Assembly: GCA_027488755.1 (NCBI GenBank)
Contig: JAIYAZ010000010.1
Location: forward strand, 1-42,453
DNA from: Verrucomicrobiaceae bacterium
Lineage (GTDB): Bacteria; Verrucomicrobiota; Verrucomicrobiia; Chthoniobacterales; JAATET01
Length of the DNA stretch: 42,453 nucleotides
Direction of reading: 5' to 3'
A program made the translations under genes and the position numbers. This document shows, piece by piece, positions 20,050 to 28,299 of this stretch; position 1 is the stretch's first letter; every line of letters begins with the position of its first letter. The notes beneath the pieces are model-generated. The model was not told the DNA's origin, made no database searches, and worked only from the letters and a program-made list of their open reading frames with translations.

Positions 20050-20418
20050 CTACGGCGAACCGAATCCCTTGGTCGCCATGAGCATGACCACCGCCCCGAT
20101 GCCGATGAGGATCCAGAGCCAGGGATTCTTGAGGATCTTCAGGAGGAACGGCGTGCGCCGCGACTCAAACTCCCGGATGTCCTGCGCGATGCGGTTGATG
20201 TTCTCCAGCACGGACGCCGGCGCGGCGGCCGAGAAGTAGTCCCGGAGCTGCAGGCAGTTCTCCAGCGCCGCCTCCGCGCTGCACACGTGGAAGTCCCCCA
20301 CCGCGTAGTCGCGAATCGAGCTGAGCTGCTCGAGGGCCTCGGAGTGCATCTTGGGTTGCGTGATGTATTTTTCGATGTCCGCCAGGAGCGTGTCGAGGCG
20401 GCCGGAATCAATGTTCAT
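20050..20418 (-). CDS. Small C-terminally membrane-anchored protein, unknown
   Basis: 122 residues: an acidic helical cytoplasmic part (about 1-95) with two Cys residues (46 and 55), then one membrane helix at about 99-115 (PWLWILIGIGAVVMLMATK) and a six-residue tail. This is the layout of a tail-anchored protein. ATG 20418 is chosen over the upstream in-frame ATG at 20466, whose extension is Pro/Arg-rich. It is divergent from the conserved gene at 20549 with 130 bases between them; no function can be given. Confidence 0.68.
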   Translation of the reverse strand: MNIDSGRLDTLLADIEKYITQPKMHSEALEQLSSIRDYAVGDFHVCSAEAALENCLQLRDYFSAAAPASVLENINRIAQDIREFESRRTPFLLKILKNPWLWILIGIGAVVMLMATKGFGSP

Positions 20419-20548
20419 GGTGCGTGGGCGATGGGTTGGGCCCCGGAGAACCGGGCTTGCCTCCATGCCTTACCAACTTCCGGGTTTCTGCGCCCGATTT
20501 TTCTTCCCGCGAGGGCAAGGCCCGGAACTTGCTCCCAGTGGAGGGAGA

Positions 20549-21958
20549 GTGAAACCCGAAGAATCCCTCGACACCCACGCCAAGGCCCTCAAGGTCAATC
20601 TCGACCCCCGCTGGTATGGCACCTTCGCCGAAATCGGGGCCGGGCAGGAGGTCGCCCGCTGGTTCTTCCGCGTCGGCGCCGCCGCCGGCACGATCGCCCA
20701 AAGCATCTCCGCCTACGACATGAAGGTGAGCGACGCCATCTACGGGCGCAGCGAACGCTACGTCTCCAAGGGCCGCCTCCAGGCCATGCTCGACCGCGAG
20801 TTCGAGCTCAACGTCGAGCGCCTCGGCGCCGCCCGCGGCGACACCACGGCCTTCTTCGCTTTTGCCGACACCGTCGTCGCCCGCAGCTTCAAGGGCGGCA
20901 ACGAATGCCACGGCTGGATGGGCATCAAATTCCAGAGCCGCCCCCGCGACGAGCCCAGCCAGATCCTCCTCCACGTCCGCATGCTCGACGCCGAAGCCTC
21001 CCTCCAGCAGGAGGCCCTCGGCATCGTCGGGGTCAACCTCTGCTACGGCGCGTTTTTCCTCCACCACCTGCCCGAGCAACTCGTCGAAAGCCTGCTCGAC
21101 ATGCTCACCACTGGCCGCATCGAGATCGACATGATCGAGTTCAGCGGTATCGAGTTCCGCAACGTGGATAACCGCGTCATGGCCCTCCAGCTCGTGCAGC
21201 TCGGGCTGAGCGGCGCCGCCATGTTCGACGCGAACCGCAACGTCCTCCAGCCCACCGACGTGCTCTACAAAAAGGCCGTGCTGGTTGAGCGCGGCAGCTT
21301 CCGGCCCCCGACCCACGTGAACATCGACATGGTGCAGTGCGCCCTCGAAAAGTTCCGCGCCGACCCCGCCGTGGCCGACAAACCCATCCTGCCCGTGATG
21401 GAAATCACCATGCGCAACCTGCTCGCCGGCGGCGCCAACGTCGACCGCCGCGACTTCCTCGCCCGCGCCGAGCTCCTCGCCGCCTGCGGCATGACGGTGA
21501 TGATCTCCGACTACTTCGAATACTACCGCCTTGCCGCCTACCTTGCCTGGCGCACGAAGGAACGCATCGGCATCGTCATGGGCGTGCCCAGCCTCGTCGA
21601 GCTGTTCGACGAAAAGTATTACCAGCAGCTCCCCGGCGGCGTGCTCGAAAGCTTCGGCCGCCTCTTCAAAAACGACCTCAAGCTCTTCGTCTACCCCTAC
21701 CAGCCCCAGGCCGGCGGGCCCGTGCAGACCATCGAAAACGTCGAGGTCGCCCCCGAGCTCCGAGCCCTCTACGACTACCTCGCCCGCCGCGGCAGCTTCG
21801 TGCAGCTCGACAACTCGAACCCCGACTACGCCAGCATCTTCTCCCGCGACGTGCTCAAACGCATCGCCAAGGGCGACCCGACCTGGGAAACGATGGTCCC
21901 CGCCGAAGTGTCCGAGCTCATCCGCAAACGCGGCTTCTTCGGCTGCCCGGCCAGCTAG
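20549..21958 (+). CDS. Conserved protein family of uncertain function (about 470 aa)
   Basis: 469 residues, soluble, no signal peptide. Distinctive blocks are YGTFAEIGAGQEVARWFFRV, SAYDMKVSDAIYG, ALGIVGVNLCYGAF, ALQLVQLGLSGAAMFDANR and KERIGIVMGVPSLVELFDEKYY. I recall near-identical blocks in planctomycete and cyanobacterial proteins that databases often label nicotinate-nucleotide adenylyltransferase, but the HxGH and ISSTxxR motifs of real nucleotidylyltransferases are absent here, so I do not adopt that name. GTG 20549 is chosen because GAGGGAG (20540-20546) is one of the clearest Shine-Dalgarno sequences in the window; the upstream open frame lacks family-like sequence. The stop overlaps the next convergent gene at CTAG 21955-21958. 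Confidence 0.85.
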   Translation: MKPEESLDTHAKALKVNLDPRWYGTFAEIGAGQEVARWFFRVGAAAGTIAQSISAYDMKVSDAIYGRSERYVSKGRLQAMLDREFELNVERLGAARGDTTAFFAFADTVVARSFKGGNECHGWMGIKFQSRPRDEPSQILLHVRMLDAEASLQQEALGIVGVNLCYGAFFLHHLPEQLVESLLDMLTTGRIEIDMIEFSGIEFRNVDNRVMALQLVQLGLSGAAMFDANRNVLQPTDVLYKKAVLVERGSFRPPTHVNIDMVQCALEKFRADPAVADKPILPVMEITMRNLLAGGANVDRRDFLARAELLAACGMTVMISDYFEYYRLAAYLAWRTKERIGIVMGVPSLVELFDEKYYQQLPGGVLESFGRLFKNDLKLFVYPYQPQAGGPVQTIENVEVAPELRALYDYLARRGSFVQLDNSNPDYASIFSRDVLKRIAKGDPTWETMVPAEVSELIRKRGFFGCPAS

Positions 21959-22695
21959 CGCCCCTCGCGCAGCTTCATCGCCTCGAGCTGGAGGCGGTGG
22001 TGGGCCACGCCCGGGTCCTCCGCCAGGCGCAGATAGGCGTAAAGTCCCATCGCGGCAAAAATGAGCAGGCCGAACATGATAATCGCCGCCAGCATCACCG
22101 TGTGGGCACGCGGCCCGATCTCGAAGCGCAAGCGCCGCGCCGCCCGCCGGTCAAACGGCGGCACAACCTCCGGCCCGGAAACCACGGCCGGCACCGCCCC
22201 GCCGCTGACCACCACCGCCGGCTCGGCCCGGCTTTCCGCCCGCACCACGGCCACCGGGGCCCGCTCGGGTTCCGCCGGCGCCACCACCCGCGGCAGGCCC
22301 GGCAACGCATCATGCGCCATCGTCCGCTGGCGCATCGGCTCGACCGGAAGCTCATGCCGAAAAAGCTCGGCGATCGCGTTCTCCAACCGCGGATCACGCT
22401 GAATCTCCGCCGGAATCGCGCTGTGGTAATAACGCACCCGCGACGTCGCGCACTCGTAGCAGAACCGCACCACGGCCCCGCTCTCCGGCTGCTCCTCGTC
22501 GTGAAGCTGCACGCCGAAGAAAATCTGCGACGCGGGCGTCAGCGGGTAGTCCGGCTCCGCGATGGCCGGCACGCGCAGCCGCCACTGGCGCCCGCCGCCC
22601 TCGAAGGTGGCCCAGGCCCCCTCAAACCCGCGCAGAAACGCGAGCACTTCAGCCCCCCGGGGCTGGGAACGAGCGGCGGATGCAGGCTTCGTCAC
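21955..22695 (-). CDS. C-terminally anchored membrane protein, unknown
   Basis: About 246 residues from a GTG at 22695-22693. A folded N-terminal part of about 110 residues (FLRGFEGAWATFEGGGRQWR, then CYECATSRVRYYHSAIP) has one short Cys-x-x-Cys (CYEC). A Pro/Ala/Val-rich linker and one membrane helix (VMLAAIIMFGLLIFAAMGLY, about 205-225) follow, then a short cytoplasmic tail. The start is uncertain: the frame is open to 22875, the GTG has no good Shine-Dalgarno and no ATG lies near. I do not recognise the family. Confidence 0.6.
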   Translation of the reverse strand: MTKPASAARSQPRGAEVLAFLRGFEGAWATFEGGGRQWRLRVPAIAEPDYPLTPASQIFFGVQLHDEEQPESGAVVRFCYECATSRVRYYHSAIPAEIQRDPRLENAIAELFRHELPVEPMRQRTMAHDALPGLPRVVAPAEPERAPVAVVRAESRAEPAVVVSGGAVPAVVSGPEVVPPFDRRAARRLRFEIGPRAHTVMLAAIIMFGLLIFAAMGLYAYLRLAEDPGVAHHRLQLEAMKLREGR

Positions 22696-22819
22696 GAGGG
22701 AATCATTACGGACGACCGCCCGGAAAGAAAACCGCAAAAGTCCCCGCCCCCGCGGAATCTTTATGATCCATCCGCGCCGGTCCGCCGAATACCCTCTCTG
22801 TGGAAATTTCGCTGCCGGC

Positions 22820-22979
22820 GTGCCCTGCGCCCGCGCCGCCCCCAACCGGGCGGCTCGCGCGGTCGCGGGTTGCACGGGCGAAAGTCCTGGCCGATGGGTG
22901 GACGTGCTACCAAATCATGGGTTGGTTGGTGCATCCCCGGCGGAGACGCTCGTTCGGGTCCCCGCCGGGGTCATTTTTT
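22820..22979 (+). ncRNA. Candidate structured RNA or leader ending in an intrinsic terminator
   Basis: The 329 bases between the gene ending its 5' side at 22695 and the sigma factor at 23025 contain no credible gene but three consecutive hairpins. The first, 22820-22875, is long and imperfect with a perfect top stem GCCGCCC/GGGCGGC around loop CCAACC. The second, 22905-22933, pairs TGC(T)ACCAA with TTGGTGCA with one bulged T. The third is a terminator at 22935-22979. A TATGAT at 22762-22767 could be a -10 box, although no good -35 is 17 bases away. It could be a separate small RNA or an attenuating leader for the sigma factor gene. It matches no RNA family I know; SRP, 6S, tmRNA and common riboswitch signatures were not found. 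Confidence 0.45.
22935..22979 (+). terminator. Intrinsic terminator upstream of the ECF sigma gene
   Basis: CCCCGGCGG (22935-22943) and CCGCCGGGG (22962-22970) form a perfect 9-bp stem, extended inward by GAC/GTC after one mismatch. TCATTTTTT follows. It is a textbook terminator, lying only 46 bases before the sigma factor ATG and on the same strand. Confidence 0.8.
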
Positions 22980-23024
22980 CGGGCGTGTGCGAACGCAAAA
23001 GTTCCGCTACGAGAACGGAGCGTC

Positions 23025-23576
23025 ATGACACCCGAGGACCTTCTCCGACGAATCGCCCGCGGCGACGAAAAGGCCCTCGGCGCGCTCTACGACGCCTGCG
23101 GCGGGCTTGTTTACAGCCTCGCCCGGCGCGTGACCGGCAGTGACCGCGAAGCCGAGGAAATCACGCAGGACGTCTTTGTCGCCGCCTGGCGCAACGCCGG
23201 GCAGTTCGACCCCGGCCGCGCGAACGCCGCCACCTGGCTCACCGCCCTCACCCGCAACAAGGCCATCGACCGCCTCCGCGCCACCCGGCGCCGGCTCCCC
23301 GCCGCCCCGGCCGAGGCCGACGAATGGCCCGAACCCGCCGACCCCGCGCCCGGCCCGGCCGAAACTATCGCCCGCGACGACCGCACCAAACACATCCGCC
23401 TCTGGATCGGTGAACTCCCGCCCAACCAGCGCGAGGCCGTCGAACTCGCCTTCTTTGAGGGCCTCACCCACCCCGAAATCGCCGCCCGGCTCAACGCCAC
23501 CATTGGCACTGTCAAATCCCGCATCCGCCTCGGCCTTGACCGACTGCGGCACAAATTGAAGGGAGGCCTCGAATGA
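23025..23576 (+). CDS. ECF-type RNA polymerase sigma factor
   Basis: 183-residue sigma-70 family factor of the extracytoplasmic function group. Region 2 covers about 5-80 (YDACGGLVYSLARRVTGSDR, EITQDVFVAAWRNAGQFDP, TWLTALTRNKAIDRLRATRR) and region 4 about 120-180 (LPPNQREAVELAFFEGLTHP, EIAARLNATIGTVKSRIRLG). ATG 23025 has GGAG eight bases or so upstream (23017-23020). The frame is open upstream to 22800 but across the terminator. Its stop overlaps the ATG of the anti-sigma factor (ATGA), so the two are translationally coupled. The SigK-type group is suggested by the RskA-like partner; the regulon is unknown. Confidence 0.95.
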   Translation: MTPEDLLRRIARGDEKALGALYDACGGLVYSLARRVTGSDREAEEITQDVFVAAWRNAGQFDPGRANAATWLTALTRNKAIDRLRATRRRLPAAPAEADEWPEPADPAPGPAETIARDDRTKHIRLWIGELPPNQREAVELAFFEGLTHPEIAARLNATIGTVKSRIRLGLDRLRHKLKGGLE

Positions 23577-24379
23577 GCGAAATCGACGATGCCCTGCGCG
23601 AACAGGCCGCCCTCTACGCGCTCGACGCCCTTCCCGCCGACGAGGCCGCGAAGTTCCGCCAGCTCGTGCGCCGCCACCCCGACCTCGCCGGGCTCGTGGC
23701 CGAATACGAGGCCGCCGGCCAGCTTTTCACCGCCCTTACGCCGCCCGCGACGCCCCCGCCCGCGCTGCGCAGCCGCATTCTCGCCCAGGTCGCGCACCGC
23801 GCGCCCATCCGCCCCGCCGCGCTCGTCATCCCCTGGGGCATCGCCGCCGCCCTGGCCGTGACCGCCGCGTTCCTCTGGAACCAGAACCTCCGCCTCGACG
23901 ACACCCGCACCGCCCTCGAGGAACGCGCCTCCAGCCTGCCCGCCCTCGAGGCGCGCATCGCCGGCTATGAACGCCTGGAGGAGGAGAAAAACCAAACCGT
24001 CCTCGACCTCCGCCGCAAGCTCGAGGATCTCGAAAAGCGCCGCACCCTCGCCGAAATGCAGGTCGCCACGCTCACCTCGAAGCTCGACGCCTCCTACCTC
24101 GCCGCCATCGCCTGGGACAACGACGCGCAGGAGGGCATCCTCAAGGTCCGCCGCCTGCCCGCGACCGAGCGCGGCAAGGAGTATCAACTCTGGGTCATCG
24201 ACCCCGCCCGGCCCGTGCCCGTGAGCGGTGGCGTCTTCAAGGTCGCCGACGACGGCTCGGCCACCATCCACTTCGCCCCGACCCAAAAGGTCAGCAAGGC
24301 CACCGCGTTTGCCGTGAGCCTGGAAAAGACCGGTGGCGTGCCCGTGCGCGAAGGCCCCGTCGTAATCAGCAATCTCTAG
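23573..24379 (+). CDS. RskA-type membrane anti-sigma factor
   Basis: 268 residues. The N-terminal cytoplasmic part (about 1-80: REQAALYALDALPADEAAKF and RRHPDLAGLVAEY) is the sigma-binding domain of the anti-sigma-K family; no zinc HxxxCxxC motif is present. One membrane helix at about 84-102 (PWGIAAALAVTAAFLW) leads to a periplasmic coiled-coil stretch (about 105-165) and a compact beta domain (YLAAIAWDNDAQEGILKV, GKEYQLWVID, GGVFKVADDGSATIHF) typical of the RskA C-terminal domain. It would hold the upstream sigma factor at the membrane until a periplasmic signal triggers release. The start overlaps the sigma stop, and the TAG stop overlaps that of the convergent thiE. Confidence 0.92.
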   Translation: MSEIDDALREQAALYALDALPADEAAKFRQLVRRHPDLAGLVAEYEAAGQLFTALTPPATPPPALRSRILAQVAHRAPIRPAALVIPWGIAAALAVTAAFLWNQNLRLDDTRTALEERASSLPALEARIAGYERLEEEKNQTVLDLRRKLEDLEKRRTLAEMQVATLTSKLDASYLAAIAWDNDAQEGILKVRRLPATERGKEYQLWVIDPARPVPVSGGVFKVADDGSATIHFAPTQKVSKATAFAVSLEKTGGVPVREGPVVISNL

Positions 24380-25014
24380 CGGGCGTCGCCCGGGCCGGTC
24401 AGCGTGCGCTTGCAAGCCACGACCGTGGCCTCGACGTCCGGGGCCTGGAGCAGGCCGGAGACAATGACCACCCGGCGCGCGCCGGCCGCAACGACCGCCG
24501 CGAGATTCTCCGGCTTAATTCCCCCGATGCAGAACACCGGCACGGGAGCCTCGGCGTAAACGGCCGCAATCTCCGCCGTGCCGATGGGCGCATAATCCGG
24601 CTTCGTGGGCGTGGCAAACAGCGGACCGAACCCGATGTAGTCCGCTCCCTCGGCAAACGCCGCGCGGGCCTGGGCCAAGCTGTGCGTCGAACGCCCGATG
24701 ATCGCCCCCGGCCCGGCGGCCTCGCGCGCGGCGGCCAGCGAACCGTCGTCCTGCCCGATGTGCGCGCCGTCGGCCCCGACCTCGCGCACGAGATGCGGGT
24801 GGTCGTTCAGCAGAAAGGGAACGCCCGCCGCCCGGCACGCCGGGGCCAGCGCGTGGGCCAGGGCGACGATGTCTTCCTCCGGCACCGCCTTGGCGCGCAG
24901 CTGCAGCACGTCCACGCCGCCGCGCAAAAGATGCACGGCCATGTCGAGCGCCCCGGACATCGGCACGTAGCCGAGGTCGAGGATGCCGTAGAGGGTGGCG
25001 GAGGCGGGAAACAC
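24376..25014 (-). CDS. thiE: Thiamine-phosphate synthase
   Basis: 212-residue TIM-barrel enzyme that couples HMP diphosphate and thiazole phosphate to make thiamine phosphate. Family blocks are present in order: VDVLQLRAK, FLLNDHPHLV, GADGAHIGQDD, IIGRSTHSLAQA, YIGFGPLFATPTK and VFCIGGIKPENL. The start is a GTG at 25014-25012, 14 bases after the accC stop, which places it at the end of an accB-accC-thiE unit. No other thi genes are in the window. Confidence 0.94.
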   Translation of the reverse strand: MFPASATLYGILDLGYVPMSGALDMAVHLLRGGVDVLQLRAKAVPEEDIVALAHALAPACRAAGVPFLLNDHPHLVREVGADGAHIGQDDGSLAAAREAAGPGAIIGRSTHSLAQARAAFAEGADYIGFGPLFATPTKPDYAPIGTAEIAAVYAEAPVPVFCIGGIKPENLAAVVAAGARRVVIVSGLLQAPDVEATVVACKRTLTGPGDAR

Positions 25015-25028
25015 GGCGGGGCCGCGGG

Positions 25029-26387
<1,359 letters not shown>

Positions 26388-26397
26388 TGCGCGTCGC

Positions 26398-26850
26398 TTA
26401 CTTGACGCGGAAAAGCGCCTGGCCGAACTGGACCGGCTTGCCGTTTTCGGCCACGACCTCGGCGACGACGCCGGAGACCTCGGCCTTGATCTCGTTCATG
26501 ACCTTCATGGCCTCAATGATGCAGACGACGGTGTCGGGGGTGACGGTCTGGCCGACTTCCAGGTAGGGGGGGGCGTCCGGCGAGGGCGAGGAGTAGAAGG
26601 TGCCAACCATCGGGGAGGCGATCTCCTTGAGGTTCGAGGCGGCGGGGGCAGCCGCGGCGGGGGCCGGGGCGGAAGCGGCGGGAGCGGCCGCCGGCAGCGC
26701 GGCCGGGGCGGGGGCGTATTGGATGACCGGTGAACTCTCCGCGCCCGCCATTTTGAGGGTAATGTTGAATCCCTCCTTCTCCATTTTGAAAACGGCCAGG
26801 CCGTTTTTCTTCATGAGGTCGATGAGCGCGCGAATTTCTTTGATGTCCAC
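26398..26850 (-). CDS. accB: Biotin carboxyl carrier protein of acetyl-CoA carboxylase
   Basis: 150 residues. An N-terminal helical part ([18 protein letters not shown]) is joined through an Ala/Pro-rich linker (about 46-72) to the biotinyl domain. The biotin attachment site is Lys116 in [14 protein letters not shown], one residue different from the commonest EAMKLMNE. The start is GTG at 26850-26848. It precedes accC by 10 bases. The structure [19 protein letters not shown] before the biotin domain is typical of AccB. Confidence 0.97.
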   Translation of the reverse strand: MDIKEIRALIDLMKKNGLAVFKMEKEGFNITLKMAGAESSPVIQYAPAPAALPAAAPAASAPAPAAAAPAASNLKEIASPMVGTFYSSPSPDAPPYLEVGQTVTPDTVVCIIEAMKVMNEIKAEVSGVVAEVVAENGKPVQFGQALFRVK

Positions 26851-26878
26851 TGGTTAGAATACGTTATGACGAACGCTC

Positions 26879-26907
26879 AGAATCTCCGCGGGCGTTCCGG
26901 GGGTCAA
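26879..26907 (-). promoter_or_regulatory. Possible sigma-70 promoter of accB-accC-thiE
   Basis: Read on the minus strand, TTGACC (26907-26902) is followed after 17 bases by GATTCT (26884-26879). The -35 matches five of six consensus bases and the -10 three of six. The accB start is 28 bases further on. This is a weak prediction. Confidence 0.3.
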
Positions 26908-27004
26908 GATTTATGCGGACGCCCGCCGGCGGCGCGCGCAAGGATTCCCCGCCAGTCGCGGCTTTACAACGGGGCGCGGGCCGTCCATGTTTCCCGGCTC
27001 TCCA

Positions 27005-27448
27005 ATGCACACTTTGCTCTACATTTTGCTCACGCTGCACATCCTCGTGTGCCTGCTGATGGTCCTGGTTGTCCTGATGCAGCGTCCCCGCAACGAAGGC
27101 CTCGGGGCCGCGTTCGGCAGCGGCATGACGGAAAACATCTTCGGCGCGCAGACGACCAACGTGCTCGCCCGATTCACCACCTGGCTGGGCATTGCCTTTT
27201 TCGTCCTGACGCTCGCCCTGGCGATGGTCTACGCCCGCATCTACTCGGGCAACACTGGCATCGGCAAGGAACTGCTCTCGCTCCCGCAGCCGAAGCCGGC
27301 CGCCGTGGCGACGCCCGCCCCAGTCGCCTCCCCACTCCCGACGGAATCCGCCGCCGCGCCCGCCTCCGACCCGACCGAAGTGAAACCCGCCGCCAGCGCC
27401 TCGCCGGTCCCGGCCGCGAGCCCCGCGGCCGCCCCCGCCGCCAACTAG
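27005..27448 (+). CDS. secG: Protein-export membrane protein SecG
   Basis: 147 residues from ATG 27005 (or 153 from ATG 26987). SecG is the small accessory subunit of the SecYEG translocon. The two membrane helices (about 3-22 and 53-72) flank the diagnostic loop VLMQRPRNEGLGAAFGSGMT and ENIFGAQTTN. An Ala/Pro/Ser-rich C-terminal extension of about 55 residues is longer than in E. coli and is probably disordered. Neither start has a clear Shine-Dalgarno; 27005 gives the usual short N-terminus. It is followed 15 bases later by panC. Confidence 0.93.
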   Translation: MHTLLYILLTLHILVCLLMVLVVLMQRPRNEGLGAAFGSGMTENIFGAQTTNVLARFTTWLGIAFFVLTLALAMVYARIYSGNTGIGKELLSLPQPKPAAVATPAPVASPLPTESAAAPASDPTEVKPAASASPVPAASPAAAPAAN

Positions 27449-27462
27449 CGTCCCGCTCAGCC

Positions 27463-28299
27463 GTGAGAGTCGCCCGAACGATTGCCGCCACGCGCGGTCT
27501 CGTTCGCCGCGGCGGGCAGCCGGTGGTGCTCGTGCCCACGATGGGCGCCCTGCACGAGGGCCATGCGGCCCTCATTCGCCGCGCCCGCCGGCTGGCGGGA
27601 CCTCAGGGAACCGTGGTGGTCTCCGTTTTCGTCAACCCGACGCAGTTCGGACCGAAGGAGGATTTTTCCCGCTACCCGCGCCCGATACGGGCGGACCTGA
27701 AAGTCTGCCGCGAAAACGGTGCCGACCTCGTCTTTCGCCCGGAACCCACCGAGATGTATGCGGTGGACGCCTCGGCGCGGGTGGATGAGACGAGCCTCTC
27801 CGCGCACCTCTGCGGAGCCAGCCGGCCGGGGCATTTCGGCGGGGTGGGCACCGTGGTCGCGAAATTGTTTTTGATCGTCCAGCCGCAGATCGCCGTCTTC
27901 GGGGAAAAGGACTGGCAGCAGCTCGCCATCATTCGCCGGCTCGTGCGGGACCTAAACTTCCCGGTGCGCATCGTCGGGCACCCCACCGTGCGCGAAGCCG
28001 ACGGTCTGGCGCGAAGTTCCCGCAACGCCTACCTCACCCCGGAGGAGCGCGCGGTCGCCCCGGGCATTTACGCCGCGTTGACCCGCGCCGCCGCCGAACC
28101 CACCGCGGGCCGCATCCTCCGCTCGGCCGGTCGCGCCCTCGCCGCCCTGCCCGGGGCCCGCGTGGATTACGTGCGGCTCGTGGACGCCGAGACCCTGGAA
28201 CCCGCGACCCGCCTACGCCGGCGCACCACCCTCGCGGCGGCCGTCTTCCTCGGCCGCGCCCGGTTGATCGACAACGTCCAAATCCCCCCACGAGCATGA
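27463..28299 (+). CDS. panC: Pantothenate synthetase
   Basis: Joins pantoate and beta-alanine with ATP to make pantothenate, the precursor of coenzyme A. About 278 residues from GTG 27463. Motifs: VPTMGALHEGH (the HxGH-type nucleotide site), VSVFVNPTQFGPKEDF, FGEKDWQQL and READGLARSSRNAYL (KMSKS-like substitute). No in-frame ATG is available near the start. The stop overlaps the nadB ATG (ATGA), so panC and nadB are coupled, and secG is just upstream. Confidence 0.95.
   Translation: MRVARTIAATRGLVRRGGQPVVLVPTMGALHEGHAALIRRARRLAGPQGTVVVSVFVNPTQFGPKEDFSRYPRPIRADLKVCRENGADLVFRPEPTEMYAVDASARVDETSLSAHLCGASRPGHFGGVGTVVAKLFLIVQPQIAVFGEKDWQQLAIIRRLVRDLNFPVRIVGHPTVREADGLARSSRNAYLTPEERAVAPGIYAALTRAAAEPTAGRILRSAGRALAALPGARVDYVRLVDAETLEPATRLRRRTTLAAAVFLGRARLIDNVQIPPRA

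Noticed and set aside
22870-22979. Part of this RNA-like region resembling tRNA T-arm (GTTCGGGTCC) or RNase P (GAAAGTCC) words
   Set aside because: No acceptor stem, anticodon arm or other conserved RNase P blocks; the true rnpB is at 33178-33570.
22917-23024. Earlier in-frame ATG for the ECF sigma factor
   Set aside because: It would translate through the terminator and add a basic tail with no family match; ATG 23025 has a Shine-Dalgarno and fits the domain start.
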